This document shows positions 11,401 to 25,048 of a stretch of 60,000 nt of DNA, piece by piece. Source of the DNA: Antedon mediterranea (taxonomy: Eukaryota; Echinodermata; Crinoidea; Comatulida; Antedonidae); NCBI RefSeq assembly GCF_964355755.1, contig NC_092677.1:12796601-12856600 (forward strand). The letters run 5' to 3'. The notes beneath the pieces are model-generated. The model was not told the DNA's origin. It saw nothing but the letters and a program-made list of their open reading frames with translations, and did no database searches. Both the position numbers and the translations under genes were made by a program. Each line of letters opens with the position of its first letter. Positions within the stretch are counted from its first letter, which is position 1.

Positions 11401-14143
11401 TGCCTAAGTCACACAGCTGACTTAGGCAGAAACACAAAAAACGATCTGAGCATGTGCAAATGTATATAAAAGCACTCAGATAATGTACAGAGGGCAGTAT
11501 AATTATATAAGCAGTGAGTTAGGCAGATCATAAGTCAGCTCTCCTTAATTGCCAAGTCACACAGCTGACTTAGGCAGAAACACAAAAAATGTAGTATATT
11601 GATATAAGCAGTGAGTTAGGCAGAAAAACAAAACAAAAATTATGACTTAAACACTTTTGTTATGAGGCTGTCGATATCATCTATATACAAAAAATGTTAC
11701 CTTTAAATAACAAAATTTAATAGCATTAGCTCTTCAGATTAAAATTAACACTGATGTTTTTAGAAAAGGAAAGTACCAATAAAAGAGAAAGAATTTGTAA
11801 CAAATGGGTTAAAAAATATACTATAAAAATGTATTTCTTTTTTTATTTAAAAAATCATGAGTCTCCTCTCCTTAATTGCCTAAGTCACACAGCTGACTTA
11901 GGCAGAAACACAAAAAAATATCTGAGCATGTGCAAATGTATATAAAAGCACTCAGTTAATGTACAGAGAGCAGTATAATGATATAAGCAGTGACTTAGGC
12001 AGATCATAAGTCAGCTCTCCTTAATTGCCTAAGTCACACAGCTGACTTAGGCAGAAACACAAAAAATATAGTATATTGATATAAGCAGTGAGTTAGGCAG
12101 ATCATAAGTCAGCTCTCCTTAATTGCCTAAGTCACACAGCTGCTTCTCCTTAATTGCCTAAGTCACACAGCTGACTTAGGCAGAAACACAAAAAATATAG
12201 TCTATTGATATAAGCAGTGAGTTAGGCAGATCATAAGTCAGCTCTCTTTAATTGCCTAAGTCACACTGCTGACTTAGGCAGAAACACAAAAAAAATGTAG
12301 TATATTGATATAAGCAGTGAGTTAGGCAGAAAAACAAAACAAAAATTATGACTTAAACACAAAATAATAGCAACAAAATAATAGTAACAAAATTTAATAG
12401 CATTAGCTCTTCAGATTAAAATTAACAGCTGACTTAGGCAGAAACACAAAAAACGATCTGAGCATGTGCAAATGTATATAAAAGAACTCAGATAATGTAC
12501 AGAGGGCAGTATAATTATATAAGCAGTGAGTTAGGCAGATCATAAGTCAGCTCTCCTTAATTGCCTAAGTCACACAGCTGACTTAGGCAGAAACACAAAA
12601 AACAATCTGAGCATGTGCAAATGTATATAAAAGCACTCAGATAATGTACAGAGAGCAGTATAATGATATAAGCAGTGAGTTAGGCAGATCATAAGTCAGC
12701 TCTCCTTAATTGCCTAAGTCACACAGCTGACTTAGGCAGAAACACAAAAAATATAGTATATTGATATAAGCAGTGAGTTAGGCAGATCATAAGTCAGCTC
12801 TCCTTAATTGCCTAAGTCAAACAGCTGACTTGGGCAGAAACACAACAAATATAGTATATTGATATAAATAGTGAGTTAGGCAGAAAAAAAAAATTATGTC
12901 TTAGACACTTTTGTTATGAGGCTGTCGATATCATCTATATACAAAAAAATGCTACCTTTAAGTAACAAAATTTAATAGCATCAGCTCTTCAGATTAAAAT
13001 TAACACTGATGAATTGAGAAAAGGAAAGTAGCAATAAAAGAGAAAGAATTTGGAACAAATGGGTTAAAAAATTTACTTTAAAAATGTATTTCTTATTTTA
13101 TTAAAAAAATCATGAGTCTCCTCTCCTTAATTGCCTAAGTCACACAGCTGACTTAGGCAGAAACACAAAAAACGATCTGAGCATGTGCAAATGTATATAA
13201 AAGAACTCAGATAATGTACAGAGGGCAGTATAATTATATAAGCAGTGAGTTAGGCAGATCATAAGTCAGCTCTCCTTAATTGCCTAAGTCACACAGCTGA
13301 CTTAGGCAGAAACACAAAAAACAATCAGAGCATGTGCAAATGTATATAAAAGCACTCAGATAATGTACAGAGAGCAGTATAATGATATAAGCAGTGAGTT
13401 AGGCAGATCATAAGTCAGCTCTCCTTAATTGCCTAAGTCACACAGCTGACTTAGACAGAAACACAAAAAATATAGTATATTGATATAAGCAGTGAGTTAG
13501 GCAGAAAAACAAAACAAAAATTATGACTTAAACACTTTTGTTATGAGGCTGTCGATATCATCTATATACCAAAAATGCTACCTTTAAGTAACAAAATTTA
13601 ATAGCATTAGCTCTTCAGATTAAAATTAACACTGATGATTTTAGAAAAGGAAAGTAGCAATAAAAGAGAAAGAATTTGTAACAAATGGGTTAAAAAATAT
13701 ACTATAAAAATGTATTTCTTTTTTTATTTAAAAAATCATGAGTCTCCTCTCCTTAATTGCCTAAGTCACACAGCTGACTTAGGCAGAAACACAAAAAACG
13801 ATCTGAGCATGTGCAAATGTATATAAAAGCACTCAGATAATGTACAGAGAGCAGTATAATGATATAAGCAGTGAGTTAGGCAGATCATAAGTCAGCTCTC
13901 CTTAATTGCCTAAGTCACACAGCTGACTTAGGCAGAAACACAAAAAATATAGTATATTGATTTAAGCAGTGAGTTAGGCAGATCATAAGTCAGCTCTCCT
14001 TAATTGCCTAAGTCACACAGCTGCTTCTCCTTAATTGCCTAAGTCACACAGCTGACTTAGGCAGAAACACAAAAAACGATCTGAGCATGTGCAAATGTAT
14101 ATAAAAGAACTCAGATAATGTACAGAGGGCAGTATAATTATAT

Positions 14144-15103
14144 TTTATTTTTTTTTATTTTATTTATTCATTTCCCAACCAACAGTGAGCTCATGGTTCA
14201 CCACTTACAGGAGGGAACACAGACAAACACGAACATATACAATAACAAACATTAAACTAAACTACTAACAATGTTACGAAACTTACGGAAATTATTACTA
14301 AAGATATCTAACTCAGGGTTTCTTAAAGTAAAAGAATTATAAGTTTGACTTAATCTACTAATAAAACCATTTTTTAAAACATTTACTCTACTAAAAGGAA
14401 TATGAAAAGTAGTATTTCTTCTAAGACGACGACTAGGGACTCTAAGATAAAAATTACTAACTAAATTACAGTCAAATAAAGAATTAATACATTTATACAA
14501 AAAAACAAGATAAAAAAAGGTTCTACGAGACTCAGGAGATCGGACATGGAAATGAAAGTCAGGATTCTGGTTGTGGCTGATGTAGCGTAAAAAACGGTTA
14601 TGCAGACGCTGAATGCGCGTAGACTGAGTTTTCAAAATAGAATTAAAAATAACAGAACTGAAGTTGAGAATGGGATGGATAATTGAATAATAAAGGTGGA
14701 TTTTGGTTTGCCTGTCAAAATGTTTACAATTACGCCACATCAGCCCAAGCAGTCTATTGCACTTGCCAACAAGATAATCAAAATGAAAAGAAAAACAAAG
14801 GGAACTATCAATAAAAACAACAAGATCTTTTTGCGATTGCACCCTATTAATGGGATTGTCATTAATTAAATAATTATAAAATAAAATGTTCTTTTTCAAA
14901 GTAATAGTTAAAATATTGCACTTTACTGGATTGAGGGACATACCCCATAAAGCTGCCCAAGAACATAGCTTGTCCAAGTCCACCTGAAGCCTGTCAGCAT
15001 CCTCAACACTACCAATAATTTTGTATAGCTTAACATCATCAGCAAACATAAGACATCTGGAGTGGGTGAAGAGTTTTGGGATATCATTGACAAAAAGATT
15101 GAA
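14144..15103 (-). mobile_element. 5'-truncated LINE fragment (copy 2)
   Basis: Same insertion junctions as at 318-1,278, including the private variant GTTAGCCAGATC beside the 5' end. It was therefore copied by the segmental duplication and is not a second insertion. The T-rich stretch is one base shorter. Confidence 0.85.
14252..15103 (-). pseudogene. LINE reverse transcriptase fragment, duplicate
   Basis: Duplicate of the fragment at 427-1,278 with the same FADD motif and the same end. Two residues differ over 265 codons: K to N after the TLKK stretch, and G to V in KDLGVF. The second hits a residue usually conserved after the palm, consistent with relaxed constraint. Confidence 0.8.
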
Positions 15104-16241
15104 AAGCAGTGAGTTAGCCAGATCATAAGTCAGCTCTCCTTAATTGCCTAAGTCACACAGCTGACTTAGGCAGAAACACAAAAAATGTAGTATATTGATA
15201 TAAGCAGTGAGTTAGGCAGAAAAACAAAACAAAAATTATGACTTAAACACTTTTGTTATGAGGCTGTCGATATCATCTATATACAAAAAATGCTACCTTT
15301 AAGTAACAAAATTTAATAGCATTAGCTCTTCAGATTAAAATTTACACTCATGATTTTAGAAAAGGAAAGTAGCAATAAAAGAGAAAGAATTTGTAACAAA
15401 TGGGTTAAAAAATATACTATAAAAATGTATTTCTTTTTTTATTTAAAAAATCATGAGTCTCCTTTCCTTTATTGCCTAAGTCACACAGCTGACTTAGGCA
15501 GAAACACAAAAAACGATCTGAGCATGTGCAAATGTATATAAAAGCACTCAGATAATGTACAGAGAGCAGTATAATGATATAAGCAGTGATTTAGGCAGAT
15601 CATAAGTCAGCTCTCCTTAGTTGCCTAAGTCACACAGCTGACTTAGGCAGAAACACAAAAAATATAGTATATTGATAAAAGCAGTGAGTTAGGCAGAAAA
15701 ATAAAACAAAAATTATGACTTAGACACTTTTGTTATGAGGCTGTCGATATCATCTATATACCAAAAATGCTACCTTTAAGTAACAAAATTTAATAGCATT
15801 AGCTCTTCAGATTAAAATTAACACTGATGATTTTAGAAAAAAAAAGTAGCAATAAAAGAGAAAGAATTTGTAACAAATGGGTTAAAAAATATACTATAAA
15901 AATGTATTTCTTTTTTTTATTTAAAAAATCATGAGTCTCCTCTCCTTAATTGCCTAAGTCACACAGCTGACTTAGGCAGAAACACAAAAAACGATCTGAG
16001 CATGTGCAAATGTATATAAAGCACTCAGATAATGTACAGAGAGCAGTATAATGATATAAGCAGTGAGTTAGGCAGATCATAAGTCAGCTTTCCTTAATTG
16101 CCTAAGTCACACAGCTGACTTAGGCAGAAACACAAAAAATGTAGTATATTGATATAAGCAGTGGGTTAGGCAGAAAAACAAAACAAAAATTATGACTTAA
16201 ACACTTTTGTTATGAGGCTGTCAATATCATCTATATACAAA

Positions 16242-17045
16242 CAAGGCCAACAGCCATTAAGTCGCGTGCTACAATGCATAGTGATACCGGACCGACAGAC
16301 AAAGAGACCGACAGACAGACAGACCGACAGACAGACGGACCGACCGACATAGTGAACTATACTGACCGAAATTACTGAACATGTTTAAAAATGTTGAAAT
16401 GTTTAAAAACATTTATATTTTTTTAATTTACACGTGCGTAGCCTGTCACTTTTGACGTGCTCGTATAACGTAATTTCGAGTTGAAAAGTAAGTCAAGAAA
16501 ACAGAAATCGGGCAAAAAGAGTGCGCAATAACATTTAACGCGCAGTGCGCGCGCAAAAATCTGCGCACTCATGGCAATTTTGTAAACGCTTAAAATTGCC
16601 TTAAACGTACTCTTATTTCATCGAAAATAAAATTTTAAAATTTTAAGCGCGCGTACGCATGCGTTACATGCGCTACGCACGTAATTGTATTGCCATATGA
16701 TGATTTATGCCCTGAAATTTATGAGTACCAAATTTTATTTAATTGTGATTCATGGTTGTTAAGATAATGATTACAAACGTGATTTCGTTAAATCGTGCGT
16801 AGACCGCGTAATTTTTTATTGCGCACCGTGAAAACATAACCACATCGATTCCTGGCCATAAGGAATATTCTGTGAAAAATTGACTTAGCTAGAGTAAACT
16901 GATATCAAGATAAGGTCATAAAGTGATAAAACGCATAGTGATACCGGACTGACAGACAGACAGACCGACAGACAGACCGACAGACAGACCGACAGACAGA
17001 CCGACCGACCGACATAGTGAACTATAGAGTCGCTTCCACGCGACT
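16242..17045. mobile_element. GACA-rich inserted element, copy 2
   Basis: Same junctions with the satellite as at 2,417-3,220 and shifted by 13,825 bp, so it was duplicated with its host segment. Differences are single bases, such as TGCCTTAAACG for TGCCTGAAACG. Confidence 0.75.
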
Positions 17046-20000
17046 AAAAATGCTACCTTTAAGTAACAAAATTTAATAGCATTAGCTCTTCAGATTAAAA
17101 TTAACACTGATGATTTTAGAAAAGGAAAGTAGCAATAAAAGAGAAAGAATTTGTAACAAATGGGTTAAAAAATATACTATAAAAATGTATTTCTTTTTTT
17201 ATTTAAAAAATCATGAGTCTCCTCTCCTTAATTGCCTAAGTCACACAGCTGACTTAGGCAGAAACACAAAAAACGATCTGAGCATGTGCAAATGTATATA
17301 AAAGCACTCAGATAATGTACAGAGAGCAGTATAATGATATAAGCAGTGAGTTAGGCAGATCATAAGTCAGCTCTCCTTAATTGCCTTAGTCACACAGCTG
17401 ACTTAGGCAGAAACACAAAAAAATATAGTTTATTGATATAAGCAGTGAGTTAGGCAGATCATAAGTCAGCTCTCCTTAATTGCCTAAGTCACACAGCTGC
17501 TTCTCCTTAATTGCCTAAGTCACACAGCTGACTTAGGCGGAAACACAAAAAACAATCTGAGCATGTCCAAATGTATATAAAAGAACTCAGATAATGTACA
17601 GAGGGCAGTATAATTATATAAGCAGTGAGTTAGGCAGATCATAAGTCAGCTCTCCTTAATTACCTAAGTCACACAGCTGACTTAGGCAGAAACACAAAAA
17701 ATGTAGTATATTGATATAAGCAGTGAGTTAGGCAGAAAAACAAAACAAAAATTATGACTTAAACACTTTTGTTATGAGGCTGTCGATATCATCTATATAC
17801 AAAAAAATGCTACTTTTAAGTAACAAAATTTAATAGCATTAGCTCTTCAGATTAAAATTAACACTGATTATTTTAGAAAAGGAAAGTAGCAATAAAAGAG
17901 AAAGAATTTGTAACAAATGGGTTAAAAAATATACTATAAAAATGTATTTCTTTTTTTATTTAAAAAATCATGAGTCTCCTCTCCTTAATTGCCTAAGTCA
18001 CACAGCTGACTTAGGCAGAAACACAAAAAAATATAGTATATTGGTATAAGCAGTGAGTTAGGCAGATCATAAGTCAGCTCTCCTTAATTGCCTAAGTCAC
18101 ACAGCTGCTTCTCCTTAATTGCCTAAGTCACACAGCTGACTTAGGCAGAAACACAAAAAACGATCTGAGCATGTGCAAATGTATATAAAAGAACTCAGAT
18201 AATGTACAGAGGGCAGTATAATTATATAAGCAGTGAGTTAGGCAGATCATAAGTCAGCTCTCCTTAATTGCCTAAGTCACACAGCTGACTTAGGCAGAAA
18301 CACAAAAAACAATCTGAGCATGTGCAAATGTTTATAAAAGCACTCAGATAATGTACAGAGAGCAGTATAATGATATAAGCAGTGAGTTAGGCAGATCATA
18401 AGTCAGCTCTCCTAATTGCCTAAGTCACACAGCTGACTTAGGCAGAAACACAAAAAATATAGTATATTGATATAAGCAGTGAGTTAGGCAGATCATAAGT
18501 CAGCTCTCCTTAATTGCCTAAGTCACACAGCTGACTTGGGCAGAAACACAACAAATATAGTATATTGATATAAATAGTGAGTTAGGCAGAAGAAAAAAAT
18601 TATGTCTTAGAAACTTTTGTTATGAGGCTGTCGATATCATCTATATACAAAAAAATGCTACCTTTAAGTAACATAATTTAATAGCACCAGCTCTTCAGAT
18701 TAAAATTAACACTGATGAATTTAGAAAAGGAAAGTAGCAATAAAAGAGAAAGAATTTGGAACAAATGGGTTAAAAAATATACTTTAAAAATGTATTTCTT
18801 ATTTTATTAAAAAAATCATGAGTCTCCTCTCCTTAATTGCCTAAGTCACACAGCTGACTTAGGCAGAAACACAAAAAACGATCTGAGCATGTGCAAATGT
18901 ATATAAAAGAACTCAGATAATGTACAGAGGGCAGTATAATTATATAAGCAGTGAGTTAGGCAGATCATAAGTCAGCTCTCCTTAATTGCCTAAGTCACAC
19001 AGCTGACTTAGGCAGAAACACAAAAAATGTAGTATATTGATATAAGCAGTGAGTTAGGCAGAAAAACAAAACAAAAATTATTACTTAAACTCTTTTGTTA
19101 TGAGGCTGTCGATATCATCTATATACAAAAAAATGCTACCTTTAAGTAACAAAATTTAATAGCATTAGCTCTTCAGATTAAAATTAACAGTGATGATTTT
19201 AGAAAAGGAAAGTAGCAATAAAAGAGAACGAATTTGTAACAAATGGGTTAAAAAATATACTATAAAAATGTATTTCTTTTTTTATTTAAAAAATCATGAG
19301 TCTCCTCTCCTTAATTGCCTAAGTCACACAGCTGACTTAGGCAGAAACACAAAAAACGACCTGAGCATGTGCAAATGTATATAAAAGCACTCAGATAATG
19401 TACAGAGAGCAGTATAATGATATAAGCAGTGAGTTAGGCAGATCATAAGTCAGCTCTCCTTAATTGCCTAAGTCACACAGGTGTCTTAGGCAGAAACACA
19501 AAAAATATAGTATATTGATATAAGCAGTGAGTTAGGCAGATCATAAGTCAGCTCTCCTTAATTGCCTAAGTTACACAGCTGACTTGGGCAGAAACACAAC
19601 AAATATAGTATATTGATATAAATAGTGAGTCAGGCAGAAAAACAAAACAAAAATTATGACTTAAACACTTTTGTTATGAGGCTGTCGATATCATCTATAT
19701 ACAAAAAATGCTACCTTTAAGTAACAAAATTTAATAGCATTAGCTCTTCAGATTAAAATTAACACTGATGATTTTAGAAAAGGAAAGTAGCAATAAAAGA
19801 GAAAGAATTTGTAACAAATGGGTTAAAAAATATACTATAAAAATGTATTTCTTTTTTTATTTAAAAAATCATGAGTCTCCTCTCCTTAATTGCCTAAGTC
19901 ACACAGCTGACTTAGGCAGAAAAACAAAACAAAAATTATGACTTAGACACTTTTGTTATGAGGCTGTCGATATCATCTATATACAAAAAAATGCTACCTT

Positions 20001-20715
20001 TAAGTAACATAATTTAATAGCACCAGCTCTTCAGATTAAAATTAACACTGATGAATTTAGAAAAGGAAAGTAGCAATAAAAGAGAAAGAATTTGGAACAA
20101 ATGGGTTAAAAAATATACTTTAAAAATGTATTTCTTATTTTATTAAAAAAATCATGAGTCTCCTCTCCTTAATTGCCTAAGTCACACAGCTGACTTAGGC
20201 AGAAACACAAAAAACGATCTGAGCATGTGCAAATGTATATAAAAGAACTCAGATAATGTACAGAGGGCAGTATAATTATATAAGCAGTGAGTTAGGCAGA
20301 TCATAAGTCAGCTCTCTTTAATTGCCTAAGTCACACAGCTGACTTAGGCAGAAACACAAAAAATGTAGTATATTGATATAAGCAGTGAGTTAGGCAGAAA
20401 AACAAAACAAAAATTATGACTTAAACACTTTTGTTATGAGACTGTCGATATCATCTATATACAAAAAAATGCTACCTTTAAGTAACAAAATTTAATAGCA
20501 TTAGCTCTTCAGATTAAAATTAACAGTGATGATTTTAGAAAAGGAAAGTAGCAATAAAAGAGAAAGAATTTGTAACAAATGGGTTAAAAAATATACTATA
20601 AAAATGTATTTCTTTTTTTATTTAAAAAATCATGAGTCTCCTCTCCTTCATTGCCTAAGTCACACAGCTGACTTAGGCAGAAACACAAAAAACGACCTGA
20701 GCATGTGCAAATGTA

Positions 20716-22556
20716 TATAAAAGCACTCAGATAATGTACAGAGAGCAGTATAATGATATAAGCAGTGAGTTAGGCAGATCATAAGTCAGCTCTCCTTAAT
20801 TGCCTAAGTCACACAGGTGTCTTAGGCAGAAACACAAAAAATATAGTATATTGATATAAGCAGTGAGTTAGGCAGATCATAAGTCAGCTCTCCTTAATTG
20901 CCTAAGTTACACAGCTGACTTGGGCAGAAACACAACAAATATAGTATATTGATATAAATAGTGAGTCAGGCAGAAAAACAAAACAAAAATTATGACTTAA
21001 ACACTTTTGTTATGAGGCTGTCGATATCATCTATATACAAAAAATGCTACCTTTAAGTAACAAAATTTAATAGCATTAGCTCTTCAGATTAAAATTAACA
21101 CTGATGATTTTAGAAAAGGAAAGTAGCAATAAAAGAGAAAGAATTTGTAACAAATGGGTTAAAAAATATACTATAAAAATGTATTTCTTTTTTTATTTAA
21201 AAAATCATGAGTCTCCTCTCCTTAATTGCCTAAGTCACACAGCTGACTTAGGCAGAAACACAAAAAACGATCTGAGCATGTGCAAATGTATATAAAAGCA
21301 CTCAGACAATGTGCAGAGAGCAGTATAATGATATAAGCAGTGAGTTAGGCAGATCATCAATCAGCTCTCCTTAATTGCCTAAGTCACACAGCTGACTTAG
21401 GCAGAAACACAAAAAATATAGTATATTGATATAAGCAGTGAGTTAGGCAGATCATAAGTCAGCTCTCCTTAATTGCCTAAGTCACACTGCTGACTTGGGC
21501 AGAAACACAACAAATATAGTATATTGATATAAATAGTGAGTCAGGCAGAAAAACAAAACAAAAATTATGACTTAAACACTTTTGTTATGAGGCTGTCGAT
21601 ATCATCTATATACAAAAAATGCTACCTTTAAGTAACAAAATTTAATAGCATTAGCTCTTCAGATTAAAATTAACACTGATGATTTTAGAAAAGGAAAGTA
21701 GCAATAAAAGAGAAAGAATTTGTAACAAATGGGTTAAAAAATATACTATAAAAATGTATTTCTTTTTTTATTTAAAAAATCATGAGTCTCCTCTCCTTAA
21801 TTGCCTAAGTCACACAGCTGACTTAGGCAGAAAAACAAAACAAAAATTATGACTTAGACACTTTTTTTATGAGGCTGTCGATATCATCTATATACAAAAA
21901 AATGCTACCTTTAAGTAACATAATTTAATAGCACCAGCTCTTCAGATTAAAATTAACACTGATGAATTTAGAAAAGGAAAGTAGCAATAAAAGAGAAAGA
22001 ATTTGGAGCAAATGGGTTAAAAAATATACTTTAAAAATGTATTTCTTATTTTATTAAAAAAATCATGAGTCTCCTCTCCTTAATTGCCTAAGTCACACAG
22101 CTGACTTAGGCAGAAACACAAAAAACGATCTGAGCATGTGCAAATGTATATAAAAGAACTCAGATAATGTACAGAGGGCAGTATAATTATAAAAGCAGTG
22201 AGTTAGGCAGATCATAAGTCAGCTCTCTTTAATTGCCTAAGTCACACAGCTGACTTAGGCAGAAACACAAAAAATGTAGTATATTGATATAAGCAGTGAG
22301 TTAGGCAGAAAAACAAAACAAAAATTATGACTTAAACACTTTTGTTATGAGACTGTCGATATCATCTATATACAAAAAAATGCTACCTTTAAGTAACAAA
22401 ATTTAATAGCATTAGCTCTTCAGATTAAAATTAACAGTGATGATTTTAGAAAAGGAAAGTAGCAATAAAAGAGAAAGAATTTGTAACAAATGGGTTAAAA
22501 AATATACTATAAAAATGTATTTCTTTTTTTATTTAAAAAATCATGAGTCTCCTCTC
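20716..22556. repeat. Additional duplicate of the 6.6-8.4 kb subsegment
   Basis: It follows 6,600-8,440 in order and in private variants. It starts one unit boundary after a shorter derivative of the same subsegment at 19,380-20,706, from which about 575 bp (the equivalent of 7,136-7,710) is missing. Unequal exchange between local units explains both changes. Confidence 0.8.
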
Positions 22557-23904
22557 CTTAATTGTCTAAGTCACACAGCTGACTTAGGCAGAAACACAAA
22601 AAACGATCTGAGCATGTGCAAATGTATATAAAAGAACTCAGATAATGTACAGAGGGCAGTATAATTATATAAGCAGTGAGTTAGGCAGATCATAAGTCAG
22701 CTTTCATTAATTGCCTAAGTCACACAGCTGACTTAGGCAGAAACACAAAAAATATAGTATATTGATATAAGCAGTGAGTTAGGCAGATCATAAGTCAGCT
22801 CCCCTTAATTGCCTAAGTTACACAGCTGACTTAGGCAGAAACACAAAAAATATAGTATATTGATATAAGCAGTGAGTTAGGCAGATCATAAGTCAGCTCT
22901 CCTTAATTGCCTAAGTCACACAGCTGACTTCGGCAGAAACACAACAAATATAGTTTATTGATAGAAGCAGTGAGTTAAGCAGAAAAAAAAAATGTCTTAG
23001 ACACTTTTGTTATGAGGCTGTTGATATCATCTATATACAAAAAAATGCTACCTTTAAGTTACAAAATTTAATAGCATCATCTCTTCAGATTAAAATTAAC
23101 ACTGATGATTTTAGAAAAGGAAAGTAGCAATAAAAGAGAAAGAATTTGTTACAAATGGGTTAAAAAATATACTTTAAAAATGTATTTCTTATTTTATTTT
23201 TAAAAAATCATGAGTCTCCTCTCCTTAATTGCCTAAGTCACACAGCTGACTTAGGCAGAAACACAAAAAACGATCTGAGCATGTGCAAATGTTTATAAAA
23301 GCACTCAGATAATGTACAGAGGGCAGTATAATTATATAAGCAGTGAGTTAAGCAGAAAAAAAAATGTCTTAGACACTTTTGTTATGAGGCTGTCGATATC
23401 ATCTATATACAAAAAATGCTACCTTTAAGTAACAAAATTTAATAGCATCAGCTCTTCAGATTAAAATTAACACTGATGGTTTTAGATAACAAATGGGTTA
23501 AAAAATATACTATAAAAATGTATTTCTTATTTTATTTTAAAAATCATCAGTCTCCTCTCCTTAATAGCCTAAGTCACACGGCTGACTTAGGCAGAAACAC
23601 AGAAAACGATCTGAGCATGTGCAAATGTATATAAAAGCACTCAGATAATGTACAGAGGGCAGTATAATGATATAAGCAGTGAGTTAGGCAGATCATAAGT
23701 CAGCTCTTCTTAATTGCCTAAGTCACACAGCTGACTTAGGCAGAAACACAACAAATATAGTATATTGATATAAGCAGTGAGTTAGGCAGAAAAACAAAAA
23801 ACAAATTATGACTTAGACACTTTTGTTATGAGGCTGTCGATATCATCTATATACAAAAAATGCTCCCTTTAAGTAACAAAATTACTTACAACTACTTAGG
23901 ATAA

Positions 23905-24118
23905 ATTACCATTCCCTAACATAATACAGTAACATCTACATGAACATTCTAGAATGAAAATGATAGGATGATATCTTGTTTACAAGGGGAAGAGTATGTT
24001 CTCTCTCGGTTTAGGTGAACTAAATGCTTAAAAACATTGACGCGCGCTGTCAATAGGCGTCCAAGTAATGATTATTGTTTAAACGTTTGTATTATAGCAT
24101 GCCTAACAATGATTCGCG
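23905..24118. repeat. Direct repeat, left copy
   Basis: This block, from ATAAATTACCATTCCCTAAC to ATGATTCGCGCTG, recurs at 24,703-25,034 in the same orientation, where it carries an extra stretch of about 120 bp in the middle. The motif CATTAGGCGTCGAAGTAA or a close variant appears here, near 24,305 and near 24,965, so part of the block is triplicated. Confidence 0.75.
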
Positions 24119-24496
24119 CTGTTATATCCTTGGATTGAATGAATATGGTATTTGAAAATAAATAATATGTGCAGTTTAAATATGTATTTTTTTTATTTCT
24201 CTGTCTTGCATTTTGTATGATCCCGGTATTTTGAACACGCATTGTGATTGTAAGACGACGCTGTTCTCTCTTTGGTTGTAAACTGAAAACATTGAGGCAC
24301 GCTGTCATTAGGCGTCGAAGTAAAGATTTTGGGTTTATTTTCTAAAGAATCATCGAACGAATGCTAGATGACCATGTTGAATGATTTTACAATAAGACAC
24401 GCACTGTCCTTGGTGCGGGGGTCTTGAAGAATAGTTTTGTCATAAAAAGTTTACGGTCATTTCATACATCGAACGAATGCAATTGTCTTAAACGGC

Positions 24497-24700
24497 AAGT
24501 TAGGTATTATACCGCGCCTATATGCGCGCCTTTGCCAGCTGTATCGGTATTGAAGATGTTTGACATCGTCAACGTTTGCCATCGTATGGACCTTGGTATC
24601 AAGTCTAAATCAATACGAATGCTATTGTGCAAGTTAGATATTATACCGCGCCTATATGCGCGCCTTTGCCACTCGGTATTGAAGATGTTTGACATCGTCA
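24497..24700. repeat. Tandem pair with TATATGCGCGCCTTTGCCA
   Basis: A unit of roughly 75 bp occurs twice, at about 24,497-24,570 and 24,628-24,700. Both contain CCGCGCCTATATGCGCGCC and end in GATGTTTGACATCGTCA. The unit is GC-rich relative to its surroundings. The overlapping open frames on both strands come from the repeat. Confidence 0.7.
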
Positions 24701-24702
24701 TA

Positions 24703-25034
24703 AATTACCATTTCCTAACATAATATACAGTAACATCTACATGAACATTCTAGAATGTGTTTAGATTTTAAGAAACCATGTATAATTATTATAAGAACAA
24801 TCAGAAACATTCCAAAAGTATGCTTAGAAATTGTAATACCAATAGTCTGAGTAAGAAGTATCATCTAGAAGATTACGAACATATCGTATACAAGAAGAGG
24901 GAACGAGTAGTGTTCTCTCTCGGTTTAGGTGAACTGAATGCTTAAAAACATTGACGCGCGCTGCCATTAGGCGTCGAAGTAATGAAATGGTTTAAACGTT
25001 TTGTATTATAGCATGCCTAACAATGATTCGCGCT
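24703..25034. repeat. Direct repeat, right copy
   Basis: Second, longer copy of the block at 23,905-24,118, with the same start and the same end at GATTCGCGCTG. The array of small terminal-inverted-repeat elements begins immediately to its right. Confidence 0.75.
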
Positions 25035-25048
25035 GGATTCAACGATTA

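Larger units (their letters stand above)
13827..17976. repeat. Higher-order segment, copy 2
   Basis: Tandem duplicate of positions 1-4,160. Substitutions between the copies are sparse, for example two amino-acid changes in 265 codons of the carried LINE frame. That points to recent duplication or to homogenisation. Confidence 0.9.
1..23880. repeat. Large complex satellite array
   Basis: Almost every base belongs to a few related units. Unit A is about 98 bp, starting GCAGTGAGTTAGGCAGATCA and ending near TATAGTATATTGATATAA. Block B replaces the end of A with a stretch holding ATGTGCAAAT and TATATAAAAG. Block C is about 330 bp, starting GCAGTGAGTTAGGCAGAAAA, and holds a short open frame of 61-64 codons that is intact in 17 copies. 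The units are in one orientation and differ by scattered substitutions and 1-2 bp indels. The array continues past the left edge of the window and decays from about 22,560, where copies shorten and diverge. No protein family is recognisable in the short frame. Confidence 0.95.

Noticed and set aside
1525-22631. Seventeen near-identical short frames of 61-64 codons (MILEKESSNKRERICNK...) as a gene family
   Set aside because: They are the same stretch of satellite block C. Many other copies have lost the ATG or carry indels, the last third is the hairpin unit in translation, and similarity is explained by array homogenisation, not by protein constraint.
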